In this document: positions 10,542 through 20,975 of the stretch, in pieces
How positions within the stretch are numbered: the first letter of the stretch is position 1
Layout: the number at the start of each line of letters is the position of its first letter
Assembly (NCBI RefSeq): GCF_910577135.1
Contig: NZ_CAJTLL010000004.1
Coordinates: 70,458-134,457 of the forward strand
DNA from: an uncultured Helicobacter sp.
GTDB taxonomy: Bacteria; Campylobacterota; Campylobacteria; Campylobacterales; Helicobacteraceae
Direction: 5' to 3'
Length of the DNA stretch: 64,000 nucleotides
Notes under the pieces: generated by a model
What the model was told of the DNA's origin: nothing
Database searches by the model: none
What the model saw: the letters and a program-made list of their open reading frames with translations, nothing else
Made by a program: the position numbers and the translations under genes

Positions 10542-10553
10542 AATAATATTATT
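10542..10553 (-). promoter_or_regulatory. Candidate Fur operator of the receptor gene
   Basis: AATAATATTATT is a perfect 12-base inverted repeat about 40 bases before the receptor start, inside a very AT-rich stretch (10515-10620) with further TTATTATTTTATATT-like sequence. It resembles the AT-rich palindromes bound by Fur in Helicobacter. AT-rich DNA makes such matches common, so this is only a candidate. Confidence 0.35.
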
Positions 10554-10778
10554 TCTTATCTTTTAATAAAATAAAAATAGTTATTATTTTATATTGTCAA
10601 TATGATATAAAAGATATTTCATAAAGTGTGATAGCATAGATTAGGGTAGGAAGAGCTGATAGCTTAGGATTATATTCAAGTATTCGATTCGCTCATTTTA
10701 TAAAAGTGATATGTGTTTTTAATATCTATAGAAGTTTAGAGAATCTTATTCAATCCTCTAAAACTCTCTTGTCTTCGC

Positions 10779-12681
10779 CTACTGAACCACACATCTGCCG
10801 CTAACACATTGATTAATCATAGTGCTTAAGGGCATACTTGCGCTTCCGTGTCTATCCTCACCCTCGCCAGTGCAGTTATTATTAGACACAAAACTTGTGA
10901 TAGGATTAGGATAAATTTCGCGTAAACGTAGGGTGTAAAGCATATAAACTTGATGTCTGCCATTATTACTAATGATATTATAAGCCCCTCTTAAATTGTG
11001 TGCTAAAGAGGCGTTTAAAGCATATTGATATTCCTCATAAGTTCCATTAGAAAAATTGATAGGAATGAAAAGCACTCCATCGCTTGTGCAAAGAGCCGGC
11101 ATAGCGTGTCCGTGACGTGCGCCATCGGGGGTAGTATAATACATTTGCACTATCCATAAAGTCCCACTAGGCTGCTCGAATAAATCCCTTAGATTGCTGC
11201 GAATAGTAATATCACTTGAAGCAAATTCTGAAGCCATCCAAAAATGCCCCGGAAAGAGTGTTAAAGCCACAGAGCGATACATTTGTGCAGCGTATTCAAA
11301 GGTTTGAGCGCGTGATAAGCCTCTTGGTATATTGGAGGATTGATATTGCTCTAAGGAAGCAGCCAAAAGAGGGTATCTGTTTCTAAAAGAAATGAAAGGA
11401 TTATGCCCATAGAGTGTATCAAAGAAAAAGCCTCCTAGTTCTAGTGGGGCGTAGGTGTATTCTGTTAGTTCTGCTATCATTTGATAACTATGCAGTAAGC
11501 ACACACCACAATCTCCAGCACGGTCTAGCACCCCATCAGTTGTTGTAGCAATGTCATACAGCCTTCTTTTCCATTCATCGCTTAAAACAAAGCTAGGAGG
11601 AAGGATAAGGAGCTTTTGAGTTTTGGCGTTCGTGCCATTAGCCGGACACACAGGCAAAGAATCTGATAAATTACCATTTTTAAATCGCTGCCAATCTTGT
11701 AAATTATGGCTGAATCTAAAATAAGAAGTTTGATCTTGCCCTGTGTCTTTAGCTAGATAATCAGGCTTTGCAGTATAGGGCACACCCCAATGCACGCCGT
11801 ATTTAGTAACGCGTAAGAAATTTCCTAGGTAATCTTTGAGCATAGCTTGATCGTTTTCACCAAATAAAAATAACTCCCATCTTTGATTAGGTTTTGTGTT
11901 TGTATTGGTACAGCTTTCCCAGTCTACCCAATTCCAAGCTTGGGAGGTAGTCTGCAAGGAAGTAAGGCAAGTGAGTTTGCCATTTTCGGGGTGATAGAGG
12001 GCTATGGTGTTGTTTTCTACATTAAAATACAAAATCCTGCGGGTCGTTTTTGATAGATTCATCATTGGTTATATAATACAAGTCAAACTCGCCAGAGCTA
12101 ATAAAACTCCAAGCCATGAAGCTTTTAAGATTTAAAGGCGGGGGAGTGGCAATGGTATCACTCCATTCTTGCATATGGTGTAAAATCACCTTAGGCTTAG
12201 TGGAAGTTGGCTTTTCAAAGCTCGGTATATTGTTGCTTAAATCAAGCTGGTAGTTCATATCGGGGGTGTAGATTGTATTATCTTTAATCACAAAACTTTG
12301 AGTTTTATCATCAATCACGCAAGGTCTTAATACAACAGCCCTGCCCTCGGCATAATCCTCATTTTGTCCGCTCATACACAGCCATACATCATTATAATTC
12401 CAAGCTATGTGGCTAAAAACATCATAACGAGCTTCTTGTGCATTTTGATAATCACTTATTCCTACATAGCTCTCATTTTGCCTAAAAATGGGCGTGAGGC
12501 ATTGAATCAGCGTATCAGGACTGGTTTGAAAAGTAATGATTTTGTCTTTTGGACTATCAGCAAGTTTTTGAGTGGGAGCAGGAATAGCTGAAAAAGAAGA
12601 AGGAGAATTTTCAGCCTTAAAAAACAAAAAGAGACAAAACCCAAATATAATGGCACATAGCCCTGCAATGAACACTTTCAT
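10779..12681 (-). pseudogene. DUF1561 (PF07598) lectin/toxin-like secreted protein, one frameshift
   Basis: Two overlapping frames form one protein of about 633 residues. The first frame starts at ATG 12681 behind AAGGAG and has a hydrophobic export/anchor segment (residues 1-20), then a region with Trp, Asn and Cys typical of ricin-B-like lectin folds. An extra base at the A4 run 12024-12027 shifts the frame; removing one restores DFVFNVENNTIALYHPENG, where a second lectin-like block begins. The C-terminal domain holds AGDCGVCLLHSYQMIAEL and RHGHAMPAL. Organisation and length match the PF07598 family, expanded in Leptospira as 'virulence modifying' proteins and also known from Bartonella. 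Assignment is by recalled family motifs and should be confirmed by a profile search. The frameshift may be real decay or slippage. Confidence 0.72.
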
Positions 12682-13972
12682 TAATACTCCTTTGTGCGAA
12701 AATGAAACCATTGTATTGTAGCTTTTTTATTTTTATGTTAATGTGATGATGCTTGATCCCATTTCTTGCCTAGTGAAGCGGAGCAGATATAAGTGAATTT
12801 TATACTTATTTGGTTTTGTAATTTAATCTAAATTTTTGAATGTTTGTATTAAAAACGAATTTCTAAGTAAGTTTTTAGATTAAAAAATTAAGTGGCAATA
12901 TGCGATCATTAACTTTGAAATAATCTTAAGTAATAAATCTCCTAATCAATCCAAGATAGAAATGTTAATCAATTTCTTATAACTTTTCTCAATATGTATA
13001 AGGGATAAGAGATAGAGCTATCAATGATATAAGTTTTAGAGATTCACTAGAGATTTTAAGTAAAGAAAAACTATATTATTTTTAAGTTTAGAATGTTTTG
13101 CTTTTACAATAAGATTAAATCTTTAAAAAATGATTTGTGCTTTGTTTGAGAGAAACTTATAGTTTTTAAGCAATGAAAAAATGTGATGAAACTAAAGAGA
13201 TTTTGCTATGAAGTTTATACTTTGTATTGCTCCAAGCAAAGATGTAAAAATTCTTCTCTTTAGTAAAAAACTTTGATAAATATTGTGAAAAAGATTGCAA
13301 AGGATTCTAAGCAAAAATTTTTATTGCCTTGTTGAAATTTTTAAAACAAAAAAGCTCACAAAAACCAATAATTTTCTTTCAAAACCTCTACTCAACTTAG
13401 ATTGTTTTTTGAAAAATTTTCATCGCATTTGAACATTGAAATTTTCAAAAAAGTTCAAACATTACCACTAAAATCACAAAATTTGTGATTGACTAGCATA
13501 AAACACCCTTGTATAAGGCATTTGATACCTTTTGATGTGCATAAAAAGGGTTATCCTGCACTTTTTGATTTTGGACTTATTTTTTCTTGAATATTAAGAG
13601 AAAGCTTCAAGAAATTTTCTAAAATATTTTTGTATTCTACATATTTTGCCTTTGTTTCTTACCACATTATCAAAAATTTTACTCTCTTAAGCGCATAATT
13701 TATATCTTTGCTACAATATAAAAGTAGTTTTCCATTGAGCTTCATTAGATATTTTCTTTTGATGAACATAAGGGAAATAAGATAAAAGACATCATTATTG
13801 ACATACCCTTGGAAAGCGAATTATTGATGATAAATTATTTGAATACACTTCGTTTAGAAAAGCAAGAATCTTACCTCAAATCTATCAAGCAAGAGTAAGG
13901 AATGCTTTTCAATAATCTTACTTAATCTGCTCTATTATATTTACTCCACATAAGATAAATAAAAAGCACATT
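12682..13972 (+). other. AT-rich region without a convincing gene (about 1.3 kb)
   Basis: No reading frame here looks protein-like over any length, and the base composition is clearly more AT-rich than neighbouring genes. One short stretch (about 13813-13917, plus strand) reads HTLGKRIIDDKLFEYTSFRK then ARILPQIYQARVRNAFQ before a stop. That faintly resembles the region before the HNH site of some restriction endonucleases, so the tract may be an old restriction gene or phage remnant. No tRNA, insertion sequence ends or long repeats were seen. Confidence 0.45.
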
Positions 13973-14206
13973 GTGATAAAAAATATTGGCAATATAAAAA
14001 GGATTTGTTTAAAGAATGCTTTAACCTATACGATTGAAAAAAGCTATCAAGCATTTTTCTTTGATACTTTGAGGGATATTTTTAAACAGAATCTCTTTAT
14101 TCTCTCTCAAGGCAAACTTGATTATACAAATGAAGCAAGTTTAATAAAATTTTCTAAGACATTTCATAGCCTATTACACTACTTTTTTAAGAACCATAAG
14201 GGATAA
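13973..14206 (+). CDS. Hypothetical small protein, doubtful
   Basis: A 77-residue frame from a GTG codon with no clear ribosome site. The product is basic and Phe-rich (SYQAFFFDTLRDIFKQNLF) with no motif I recognise. It sits at the end of the 1.3-kb AT-rich region that looks like gene decay, so it may be a fragment of a longer lost gene. It converges with addB, ending about 90 bases before the addB stop. Confidence 0.25.
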   Translation: MIKNIGNIKRICLKNALTYTIEKSYQAFFFDTLRDIFKQNLFILSQGKLDYTNEASLIKFSKTFHSLLHYFFKNHKG

Positions 14207-14296
14207 AGACTAGTGTAGTATATTAGAAGCGCTTTGCTTTTTAAATGCTCTTGTTATATTGATTATGCCCAACGCACAGGTTATAAAGATACAACA

Positions 14297-16573
14297 TTAT
14301 CTATCACACAAATCTGTGAAATCGCAATAATGGCAGTGCTGCTTATTCTCGCATTTGTGAAAGTTTATCTCATCTTGAAAAATTTTAAGGTGTTCTAGTA
14401 ATTTCTCATTTTTCTCCTCCACACTTTCTTCTTCTACAATCTTACAGCCCTTAATATCCCAATAGCACATTGTTATAGGTAATGAGGCATATTGTGGATT
14501 ATTCTGCTTAAAAGCCTCTGCATAAAGGATAAGCGCAAAATCACTCGTTTTTTCTGCATTTTTCTCTACCTTGAAATTTTGACGATATTTATAGTCAATG
14601 ATTTCTATACGCTCTCCTATCTTTTGGATTCTATCCGCACACACACTAAAGTCAAACCCCCCATAATGGGCTTTCATTTTTTCCTCAAGATAGAGAATCT
14701 CCACCTCTCTTTTATCCTCATATTGTTTTAAAAATGCCTCTATTTCATATGCAAGTAGCTGTGTATTAATGCCATCTAATGCGCTCATAGAAGCATATTG
14801 TGCCTTAAAGTGAGTAAGAATATTTGCATAGATTTCCTTTGCATTAAGCTGCACTTTTTTGCCTATATACTGCCTATATACAGATTCTAAACATTGATGT
14901 GCGACATTACCCATAAACGCAACATTACTCTCTTCTTGCACTTTACACAAAGATTCTTCATATTGGTAAAAATAACGCCTCGGGCATTCTAGGAGCGTTT
15001 TTAACTTACTTGGTGTAAAAAAGCGCGGAATCTTACCCATAATCTCATCTTCACAATACTCATATTTCCCCCCATGTGGTAAAAGCGCAAAACGCTTATC
15101 GCCATCATTTGACGTAATATGCGTATATTGCTCTAATTCCTCAAGTAAAAGGCTTTTATGCTTATCCTCATTCTCCACATACGATACGACTACTTCATCA
15201 GCACTGCTAAAAATCCCATAGTAATAATGCTTTTGAAGTTGCTCCTTATCTCGCATTGTCGGCATACCAAGTCTTTGCCTTAGCATAGAGTTCAAAAATA
15301 AATCATCTTGTGCTACATTTGGTATCACGCCTTCATTAAAATCCACAATAATAGCCTTCTTACACGTAAAACCTCGCGATTCTAGCACCCCCATCACGCG
15401 AATCTTCCCGCCCATCACATCATCAATACTGCATTTTTTTAGCTCCTCTAACAAAAGCTCTAAAATCTCTTTGTAGCGACAATCTGCAAACCCCGCATTT
15501 TCCCATATAAAAAGCAGCTCACTTAGACTTTGCCTAAGCTTTTTACTTCCTCTATCATCAAGTGATATAAGATTTACTTCAATCATCTCACATATTTGCT
15601 TATAAGGATAAGTTTGCATATCCGCTTCATAGACACTTAGCATATTTTCTAGGCATTTATAAGCCTGTGTACGTGTGATGTCCTTCCCCATTGCAAAGTT
15701 AAGATTATGCGCTTTATCAAACAGTGCCAAATAGCTTACAAAATGCTCATCTGGCACAATTACAGCGATCTCCTCCGTATTTACACCATTTCTAAGCCAT
15801 TCTTCAATCTTATAAAAAACTAATGCCACTTGCGAAATGCGAAGTGAAAAATGATACGTACTCACGCACATAGGGCGATTTATGGGTGCGGATTCTAAAA
15901 TCTCATTTGTAGCGGGATTAAGCACATAGCGGTGAAAAGGTTTGCAATCCTTCATTTGGGTAAAAAAGGGCAAAGTGATATTAAAATTATCAAGCCAAAA
16001 ATGCAGCCTAAGGGTAGTCATCTGCGCTACTTGTGATAGAAGCGCAAGATGTGCCTTGCTCACAATTCCCTCAATATATATATCAATGTGTGAAAAATGT
16101 CGCACATAAGATTCATTAATGCGTATATGCGCCTGTGGAGGCAGAATTAAGCCATCATAATACTTTAGTTCCTCCAAACGTTGCTTGTATCGATTTTCCA
16201 CCCATTTTAATACTCGCAAATGGTCTTCATAGTCCCCATACGTATCAAGCAATGGAATCTCATCAATAGAGACTTGCGCTTGAGTAAGCTCATCAAAGAA
16301 GCCAAATAAAAATTGCGAGGATTCTAAAAAAGCTAAAAAACTCTGCTCGAAAATAAATTTCACCCGTTCTAATTCTTTAGCGCATTCTTTTAGCACAGAC
16401 ATAGACAGGGGCAAACGCATCGCTTGAGGCAAGGCTCTATATCCATCAACAATAACAAGCTGCGTGAAAAACTCGCCCATCATTATGTGCGGTGAAAGTA
16501 GCTCCCCCTCGTTCAAATGTTGCACTAAGGAGCGATGAGAGCTATATACTTTTAAGCAAGATTCACCCGCCAA
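14297..16573 (-). CDS. addB: AddB-type PD-(D/E)XK exonuclease subunit
   Basis: A 758-residue protein acting with AddA in double-strand break resection and recombination. The C-terminal nuclease domain shows GNVAHQCLE near residue 567 and the catalytic IEIIDYKYRQ motif. An iron-sulfur cluster site is suggested by a cysteine in LLECPRRYFYQYEE and a terminal trio C747, C750, C756 (HCHYCDFTDLC). The N-terminal two thirds are the inactivated helicase-like part. Length is close to Helicobacter AddB. The start is TTG 16573 with AAGGG six bases before it. The gene follows tkt by nine bases, so translation is probably coupled. AddA is not in this window. Confidence 0.85.
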   Translation of the reverse strand: MAGESCLKVYSSHRSLVQHLNEGELLSPHIMMGEFFTQLVIVDGYRALPQAMRLPLSMSVLKECAKELERVKFIFEQSFLAFLESSQFLFGFFDELTQAQVSIDEIPLLDTYGDYEDHLRVLKWVENRYKQRLEELKYYDGLILPPQAHIRINESYVRHFSHIDIYIEGIVSKAHLALLSQVAQMTTLRLHFWLDNFNITLPFFTQMKDCKPFHRYVLNPATNEILESAPINRPMCVSTYHFSLRISQVALVFYKIEEWLRNGVNTEEIAVIVPDEHFVSYLALFDKAHNLNFAMGKDITRTQAYKCLENMLSVYEADMQTYPYKQICEMIEVNLISLDDRGSKKLRQSLSELLFIWENAGFADCRYKEILELLLEELKKCSIDDVMGGKIRVMGVLESRGFTCKKAIIVDFNEGVIPNVAQDDLFLNSMLRQRLGMPTMRDKEQLQKHYYYGIFSSADEVVVSYVENEDKHKSLLLEELEQYTHITSNDGDKRFALLPHGGKYEYCEDEIMGKIPRFFTPSKLKTLLECPRRYFYQYEESLCKVQEESNVAFMGNVAHQCLESVYRQYIGKKVQLNAKEIYANILTHFKAQYASMSALDGINTQLLAYEIEAFLKQYEDKREVEILYLEEKMKAHYGGFDFSVCADRIQKIGERIEIIDYKYRQNFKVEKNAEKTSDFALILYAEAFKQNNPQYASLPITMCYWDIKGCKIVEEESVEEKNEKLLEHLKIFQDEINFHKCENKQHCHYCDFTDLCDR

Positions 16574-16582
16574 GATATGCCC

Positions 16583-18544
16583 TTAAGAATCTGTGCCAAG
16601 AAGCTGCTGTGCGACTTCTACAATATGTTCCACACTAAAGCCAAAATGTGTGAATAATCCCTCGCCTTTGCCCGATGCACCAAAGCTTTGCATACCTATC
16701 ACATAATCCGCCACAACATACCATTCCAACCCCCTTGAAGCTTCAATAGCTAGGACTTTGCTCCCTTGAGATAAAGATTCTCTATAGCTTTTAGGCTGCT
16801 TTAATAGCAAATCCAAGCAAGGTACACTCACTACTTGCGCTACTATACCCTTTGCTTGGAGGGCTTCGCTTGCTTTTAATGCAAGGCTCACCTCGCTTCC
16901 ACTTGCCATTAATGTAACTGCTGCATTGTCTGCAGGAGATAGCACATAAGCACCCTTTTGCACTTGCTCTTTAAGCGTAGATGTGTAAGGGACGATGATA
17001 GGGAGATTCTGACGACTTAGCACAAATGCACAAGGCACAGCGGAATCCAAGCTCACCTGCCAACACGCCACATTCTCGTTCCCATCAGCAGGGCGAAATA
17101 CCAATAGATTAGGCATAGCACGGAAATGGCTTAACTGCTCGATAGGTTGATGTGTCGCGCCATCTTCTCCCACGCCTATACTATCGTGCGTCCAAATGTA
17201 ATAGACTTTGCTTTTCATTAGGCTTGCCACACGCACACTAGGAGACATATAATCGCTAAAAACAAAAAAAGTCGCGCAAAATGGCAAAAATAGCCCATAA
17301 TTTGCCACACCATTAGAGATTGCCCCCATTGCGTGCTCCCTAATGCCAAAATGCCAATTTTTGCCTTGGGGGAAGTCTCCCTCATTCTCTAAATGCGTAT
17401 TGTTTGATGGAGCTAAATCCGCGCTCCCCCCTATAAAACCCTCTAGGCTTTGAGAGATAGCATTAAGAATCTTGCCATTACTCACACGTGTAGCCATACT
17501 TTCTCCTAGCTCAAAGTGGGGATAGGCAATGCGTGAAGTATCTACATTTTGCATATTATCAAAGCGCTCTCTAGTGATTTGCGGGAGATTCTCATATTGC
17601 TTATGCCATTGCTTAAAGGCGAGTTCCCCTCGCTCCCTCATCAAGCCAAAGGTAAATTTCACATCATCGGGCACATAGAAAGATTGCGCCTCTAGCCCTA
17701 GCTTTGCCTTTGCCTTTGCAATAATCTCCTCTCCCAAAGGTGCGCCGTGCGCTTTATGACTACCCTCTAGGTCAAGGGCATTTTTTGCAATAATTGTCTT
17801 TGCGATGATTAATGTCGGCTTTGTAGAATCTTTAGCGCGAGTGAGGGCATTATGAAATGCTAAGATATTATGCCCATCACAATTTAGCACTTGCCAGCCT
17901 TGCGCTTCAAAACGTTTGCATATATCCTCGCTCATACTCACATTTGTATTACCCTCAATCGTAATATTATTACTATCATAAATCACAATGAGATTATGAA
18001 GCTTATGATGTCCTGCAAGGGAAGCAGCCTCATAGCTAATGCCCTCTTGCAAATCTCCATCACCACATAGACAATACACATAATGGGAAATAATCTCTTT
18101 ACCAAAGAGATTCTGTGTGTATTTACTCGCCATAGCTATACCCACAGCATTTGCCACACCCTGCCCCAATGGTCCTGTGGTGATTTCAACACCTTGTGTA
18201 TGTCCGTATTCTGGGTGTCCGGGCGTTTTAGAGCCAAGTGTGCGAAAAGATTGCAAATCTTTCATACTCACATCAAAGCCCCATAAATGCAAAAGCGCAT
18301 ATACAAGCGCACTCGCGTGTCCACCGCTAAAAATGATTCTATCGCGATTAAGCCAAGTGGGATTATGCGGAGCAAGGCGGAGATGAAAACTAAGCACACT
18401 TGCTATATCTGCAAGTCCCATAGGTGCACCCGGGTGCCCGCTATTAGCCTTTTGCACCATATCGGCACATAAAAATGCAAGCGTATGGGACATCTTTTGC
18501 AATAGTGGTAAATCCTGTTCTGTGATTTGTGGTAGGCTCTGCAT
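16583..18544 (-). CDS. tkt: Transketolase
   Basis: A 653-residue thiamine-diphosphate enzyme of the non-oxidative pentose phosphate pathway, moving two-carbon units from ketoses to aldoses in the cytosol. The N-terminal signature is NSGHPGAPMGLADI near residue 34, and the cofactor motif GDGDLQEGISYEAASLAGHH begins near residue 158 and leads to DSNN. The central pyrimidine domain has GGSADLAPSN and the substrate-contacting FGIREHAMGAI; the C-terminal domain follows. All expected motifs are present at normal length. It lies between pheT (28 bases upstream) and addB (nine bases downstream) on the same strand, suggesting one transcript pheS-pheT-tkt-addB. Confidence 0.96.
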   Translation of the reverse strand: MQSLPQITEQDLPLLQKMSHTLAFLCADMVQKANSGHPGAPMGLADIASVLSFHLRLAPHNPTWLNRDRIIFSGGHASALVYALLHLWGFDVSMKDLQSFRTLGSKTPGHPEYGHTQGVEITTGPLGQGVANAVGIAMASKYTQNLFGKEIISHYVYCLCGDGDLQEGISYEAASLAGHHKLHNLIVIYDSNNITIEGNTNVSMSEDICKRFEAQGWQVLNCDGHNILAFHNALTRAKDSTKPTLIIAKTIIAKNALDLEGSHKAHGAPLGEEIIAKAKAKLGLEAQSFYVPDDVKFTFGLMRERGELAFKQWHKQYENLPQITRERFDNMQNVDTSRIAYPHFELGESMATRVSNGKILNAISQSLEGFIGGSADLAPSNNTHLENEGDFPQGKNWHFGIREHAMGAISNGVANYGLFLPFCATFFVFSDYMSPSVRVASLMKSKVYYIWTHDSIGVGEDGATHQPIEQLSHFRAMPNLLVFRPADGNENVACWQVSLDSAVPCAFVLSRQNLPIIVPYTSTLKEQVQKGAYVLSPADNAAVTLMASGSEVSLALKASEALQAKGIVAQVVSVPCLDLLLKQPKSYRESLSQGSKVLAIEASRGLEWYVVADYVIGMQSFGASGKGEGLFTHFGFSVEHIVEVAQQLLGTDS

Positions 18545-18572
18545 ACTCTCTCCTTTTGTGATAAGCTAGAAT

Positions 18573-20975
18573 CTACGCGCGTAGCGAAGCATTGAATGTA
18601 TTTGTAAGCACGTTAAGTACGGCTTGTGTTGCGCTATTTAGCTGGGCTTCTTGCAGGGTATCCTCAAAAGACTGCAGCACAAGGCGAATACTTAATGCCA
18701 TTTGCTCTCCCAATGCGCTATCATAATACACATCGATAGGATATACATTTTGCAAAAATGCAATATTTGCCTGTGTAATTGCCTCCCGCACACGATAAAA
18801 TGGAATCTTTTTATCGATAAGAATCGTCAAATCACGCATAGATTTTTGATATTTTGAAAACGTCTTTGCCTGTGGCAGCGATACGTTGCTTAAATCAAGC
18901 TCTATTTCACAAATAAATGTCTCGCTTAAATCCATATCCGTGGCAATTTGTGGGTGCAGTTTTGCTATCACGCCCACAGGTTTATCCTCCATATATACAA
19001 AAGCACTTTGATAGGGGTGCAAGATTCTATCATCGGCAAATCCAAAAGATAGAAGAATCTCATTCGCCCCCTCTACATCGCGAATATTTTTTAAAGATAT
19101 ATCCCCCACACATCTTTGACACACAAGCCCAAAGGAGTAAAAATCCCAAAGTGCTGCTTTTATATGCGGATAGCATTCATCTTTCATTGAACCACTTGCC
19201 ACAAATGCGAGTTTGTTTTTTTCCTCTCGTTGAGCCGTATAGACACTGCCCATTTCAAATAATGCTATGCTCTTAAATCCTAGATTCTCATTGCGTTTGA
19301 TAGAATCTAAAAGTGCAGGAAGCAAACTTGTACGTAATGTATCTAGCTCTTGCGTGATAGGATTTAGCAGGGCTAAATTCTCATCAATTTGCACAAAGCC
19401 AAGTTGCATTAATCTTTGCGAAGAGGCAAACACGTAGTGTATACACTCCATAAAAGCATTTGCGATAAAGCTACGGGCGAGTTTTCTGCTATTTTTATAC
19501 ACAAAATATGCATTTGATGTATTATGCGATTGTAAGCAAAGCAGAGGTGAAGAAGGAATATTATCAATCCCATAGATTCTTAGTACCTCCTCTGCTACAT
19601 CTTGTATGCTCTCTATATCGTGGCGATAGTGCGGCACAGCAATCATAAAGAAATTTTCATCACAAGTTACATCAAGCTTGAAATCAAGACGTTTGAGTAT
19701 GGTAGCAATTTCTTCTTTATCTAAATCAATCCCTATAATCTTATTAATCGCGCCAAAAGTCGTTTTAATCGTTATTTCATCGGCACTTTGAGAAATATTA
19801 TGCGAACCAGAATACACCAGCACGTCCGAACTATTAACCATTTTTTTACATAAAAAATCCATGCCTTGCTCTAAGAGCGGATTGCTCCCCCTTGTACTAC
19901 GATAGGTAAGCTGCGTATCGCCTTTGATTTTATGCTGATGGATTGCCTTTGCGATTTGCACAGGTTTCACATAGCTTGCTTCGATGATGAGAATCTCTGA
20001 ACGTGTCCCAAAATGCCGTTCCCCATAGGTTACACCAATCATAGAAAGTTTTGTATTAGCAAATACTGCCTCTAAGCCATTTTCATCTTTTTTTACTCGA
20101 AGCTGTGCGGCTAAACCATTATCTAGAACAATGTCCTTACTCTCGCACTCACGCAGTTTGTAAGCGTTCAAAATCACACCTGTCATATATGTGCCAAATT
20201 CCAAAAAATTGCATATAATATCATCAGCTAAACTACCATTTCTTGCTAAAGCAATGGCAATATCTATGGGAAGCCGCGCTTGTTTAACCTCTATAACGCG
20301 ATAGAGTAGGTGCGCATTAATTTTCTCATCAGTAAGAATCTGCAGTACCCGCCCAAGCCCTAGAGTGATAACATTATCCATATCAATCTCGTGTTTTAAG
20401 CGTAAATCATAGCAAGTAGCAAGCTCACGTGCGATACCTAGCACACTCAAGCAATCTCCACGATTAGGTGTTATGCTTACTTCAATCACATAATCGCTAA
20501 AAAGCGGTAATTTGCTTAACTCCTGCCCTAGGGTGAGCTTCCCCGCACTCTCATCTAAAATCATAATGCCATCATTGATTTTAGGTAATCCTAGCTCTGT
20601 GCTAGAGCATAGCATTCCGCAACTCTCCACACCGCGCAAAGTCGTCTTTTTAATGGTTAGTTCACCGCTTTTGGTATGTGGGATTATCGCACCTTCTAAT
20701 GCCACCGCTACATACTGATCGGTTTTGACATTGGGCGCACCACATACGATTTGCAGCTCCTGTGTGCCTATATGCACACGGCATACACTTAGTCTATCCG
20801 CGTCAGGGTGCTGACTACAAGCAATAATCTTACCTACTACAACATTTTTAGGAATCTTAAGGGCATAGGCAGATTCTACTTCTAATCCAATGTTGCTTAG
20901 ACGCTCACTCACTTCATTTATATCAAGATGAGATATATCCACAAATTGCGATAATAAATGTTTTGAAAAGATCAT
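18573..20975 (-). CDS. pheT: Phenylalanine-tRNA ligase beta subunit
   Basis: An 800-residue beta chain of the (alpha-beta)2 enzyme charging tRNA-Phe. Domains in order: the N-terminal EMAP/tRNA-binding fold (residues about 39-150, VVVGKIIACSQHPDADRLSVC), the B3/B4 editing domain around 210-370, the B5 domain near 405-475, the catalytic-core-like domain, and the FDX-ACB anticodon-binding domain in the last 95 residues (FSKYQKSMRDLTILIDKKIPF). The start ATG overlaps the pheS stop by one base (TAATG), a classic translational coupling. Length is typical. No frameshift or unusual base use was seen. Confidence 0.96.
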   Translation of the reverse strand: MIFSKHLLSQFVDISHLDINEVSERLSNIGLEVESAYALKIPKNVVVGKIIACSQHPDADRLSVCRVHIGTQELQIVCGAPNVKTDQYVAVALEGAIIPHTKSGELTIKKTTLRGVESCGMLCSSTELGLPKINDGIMILDESAGKLTLGQELSKLPLFSDYVIEVSITPNRGDCLSVLGIARELATCYDLRLKHEIDMDNVITLGLGRVLQILTDEKINAHLLYRVIEVKQARLPIDIAIALARNGSLADDIICNFLEFGTYMTGVILNAYKLRECESKDIVLDNGLAAQLRVKKDENGLEAVFANTKLSMIGVTYGERHFGTRSEILIIEASYVKPVQIAKAIHQHKIKGDTQLTYRSTRGSNPLLEQGMDFLCKKMVNSSDVLVYSGSHNISQSADEITIKTTFGAINKIIGIDLDKEEIATILKRLDFKLDVTCDENFFMIAVPHYRHDIESIQDVAEEVLRIYGIDNIPSSPLLCLQSHNTSNAYFVYKNSRKLARSFIANAFMECIHYVFASSQRLMQLGFVQIDENLALLNPITQELDTLRTSLLPALLDSIKRNENLGFKSIALFEMGSVYTAQREEKNKLAFVASGSMKDECYPHIKAALWDFYSFGLVCQRCVGDISLKNIRDVEGANEILLSFGFADDRILHPYQSAFVYMEDKPVGVIAKLHPQIATDMDLSETFICEIELDLSNVSLPQAKTFSKYQKSMRDLTILIDKKIPFYRVREAITQANIAFLQNVYPIDVYYDSALGEQMALSIRLVLQSFEDTLQEAQLNSATQAVLNVLTNTFNASLRA

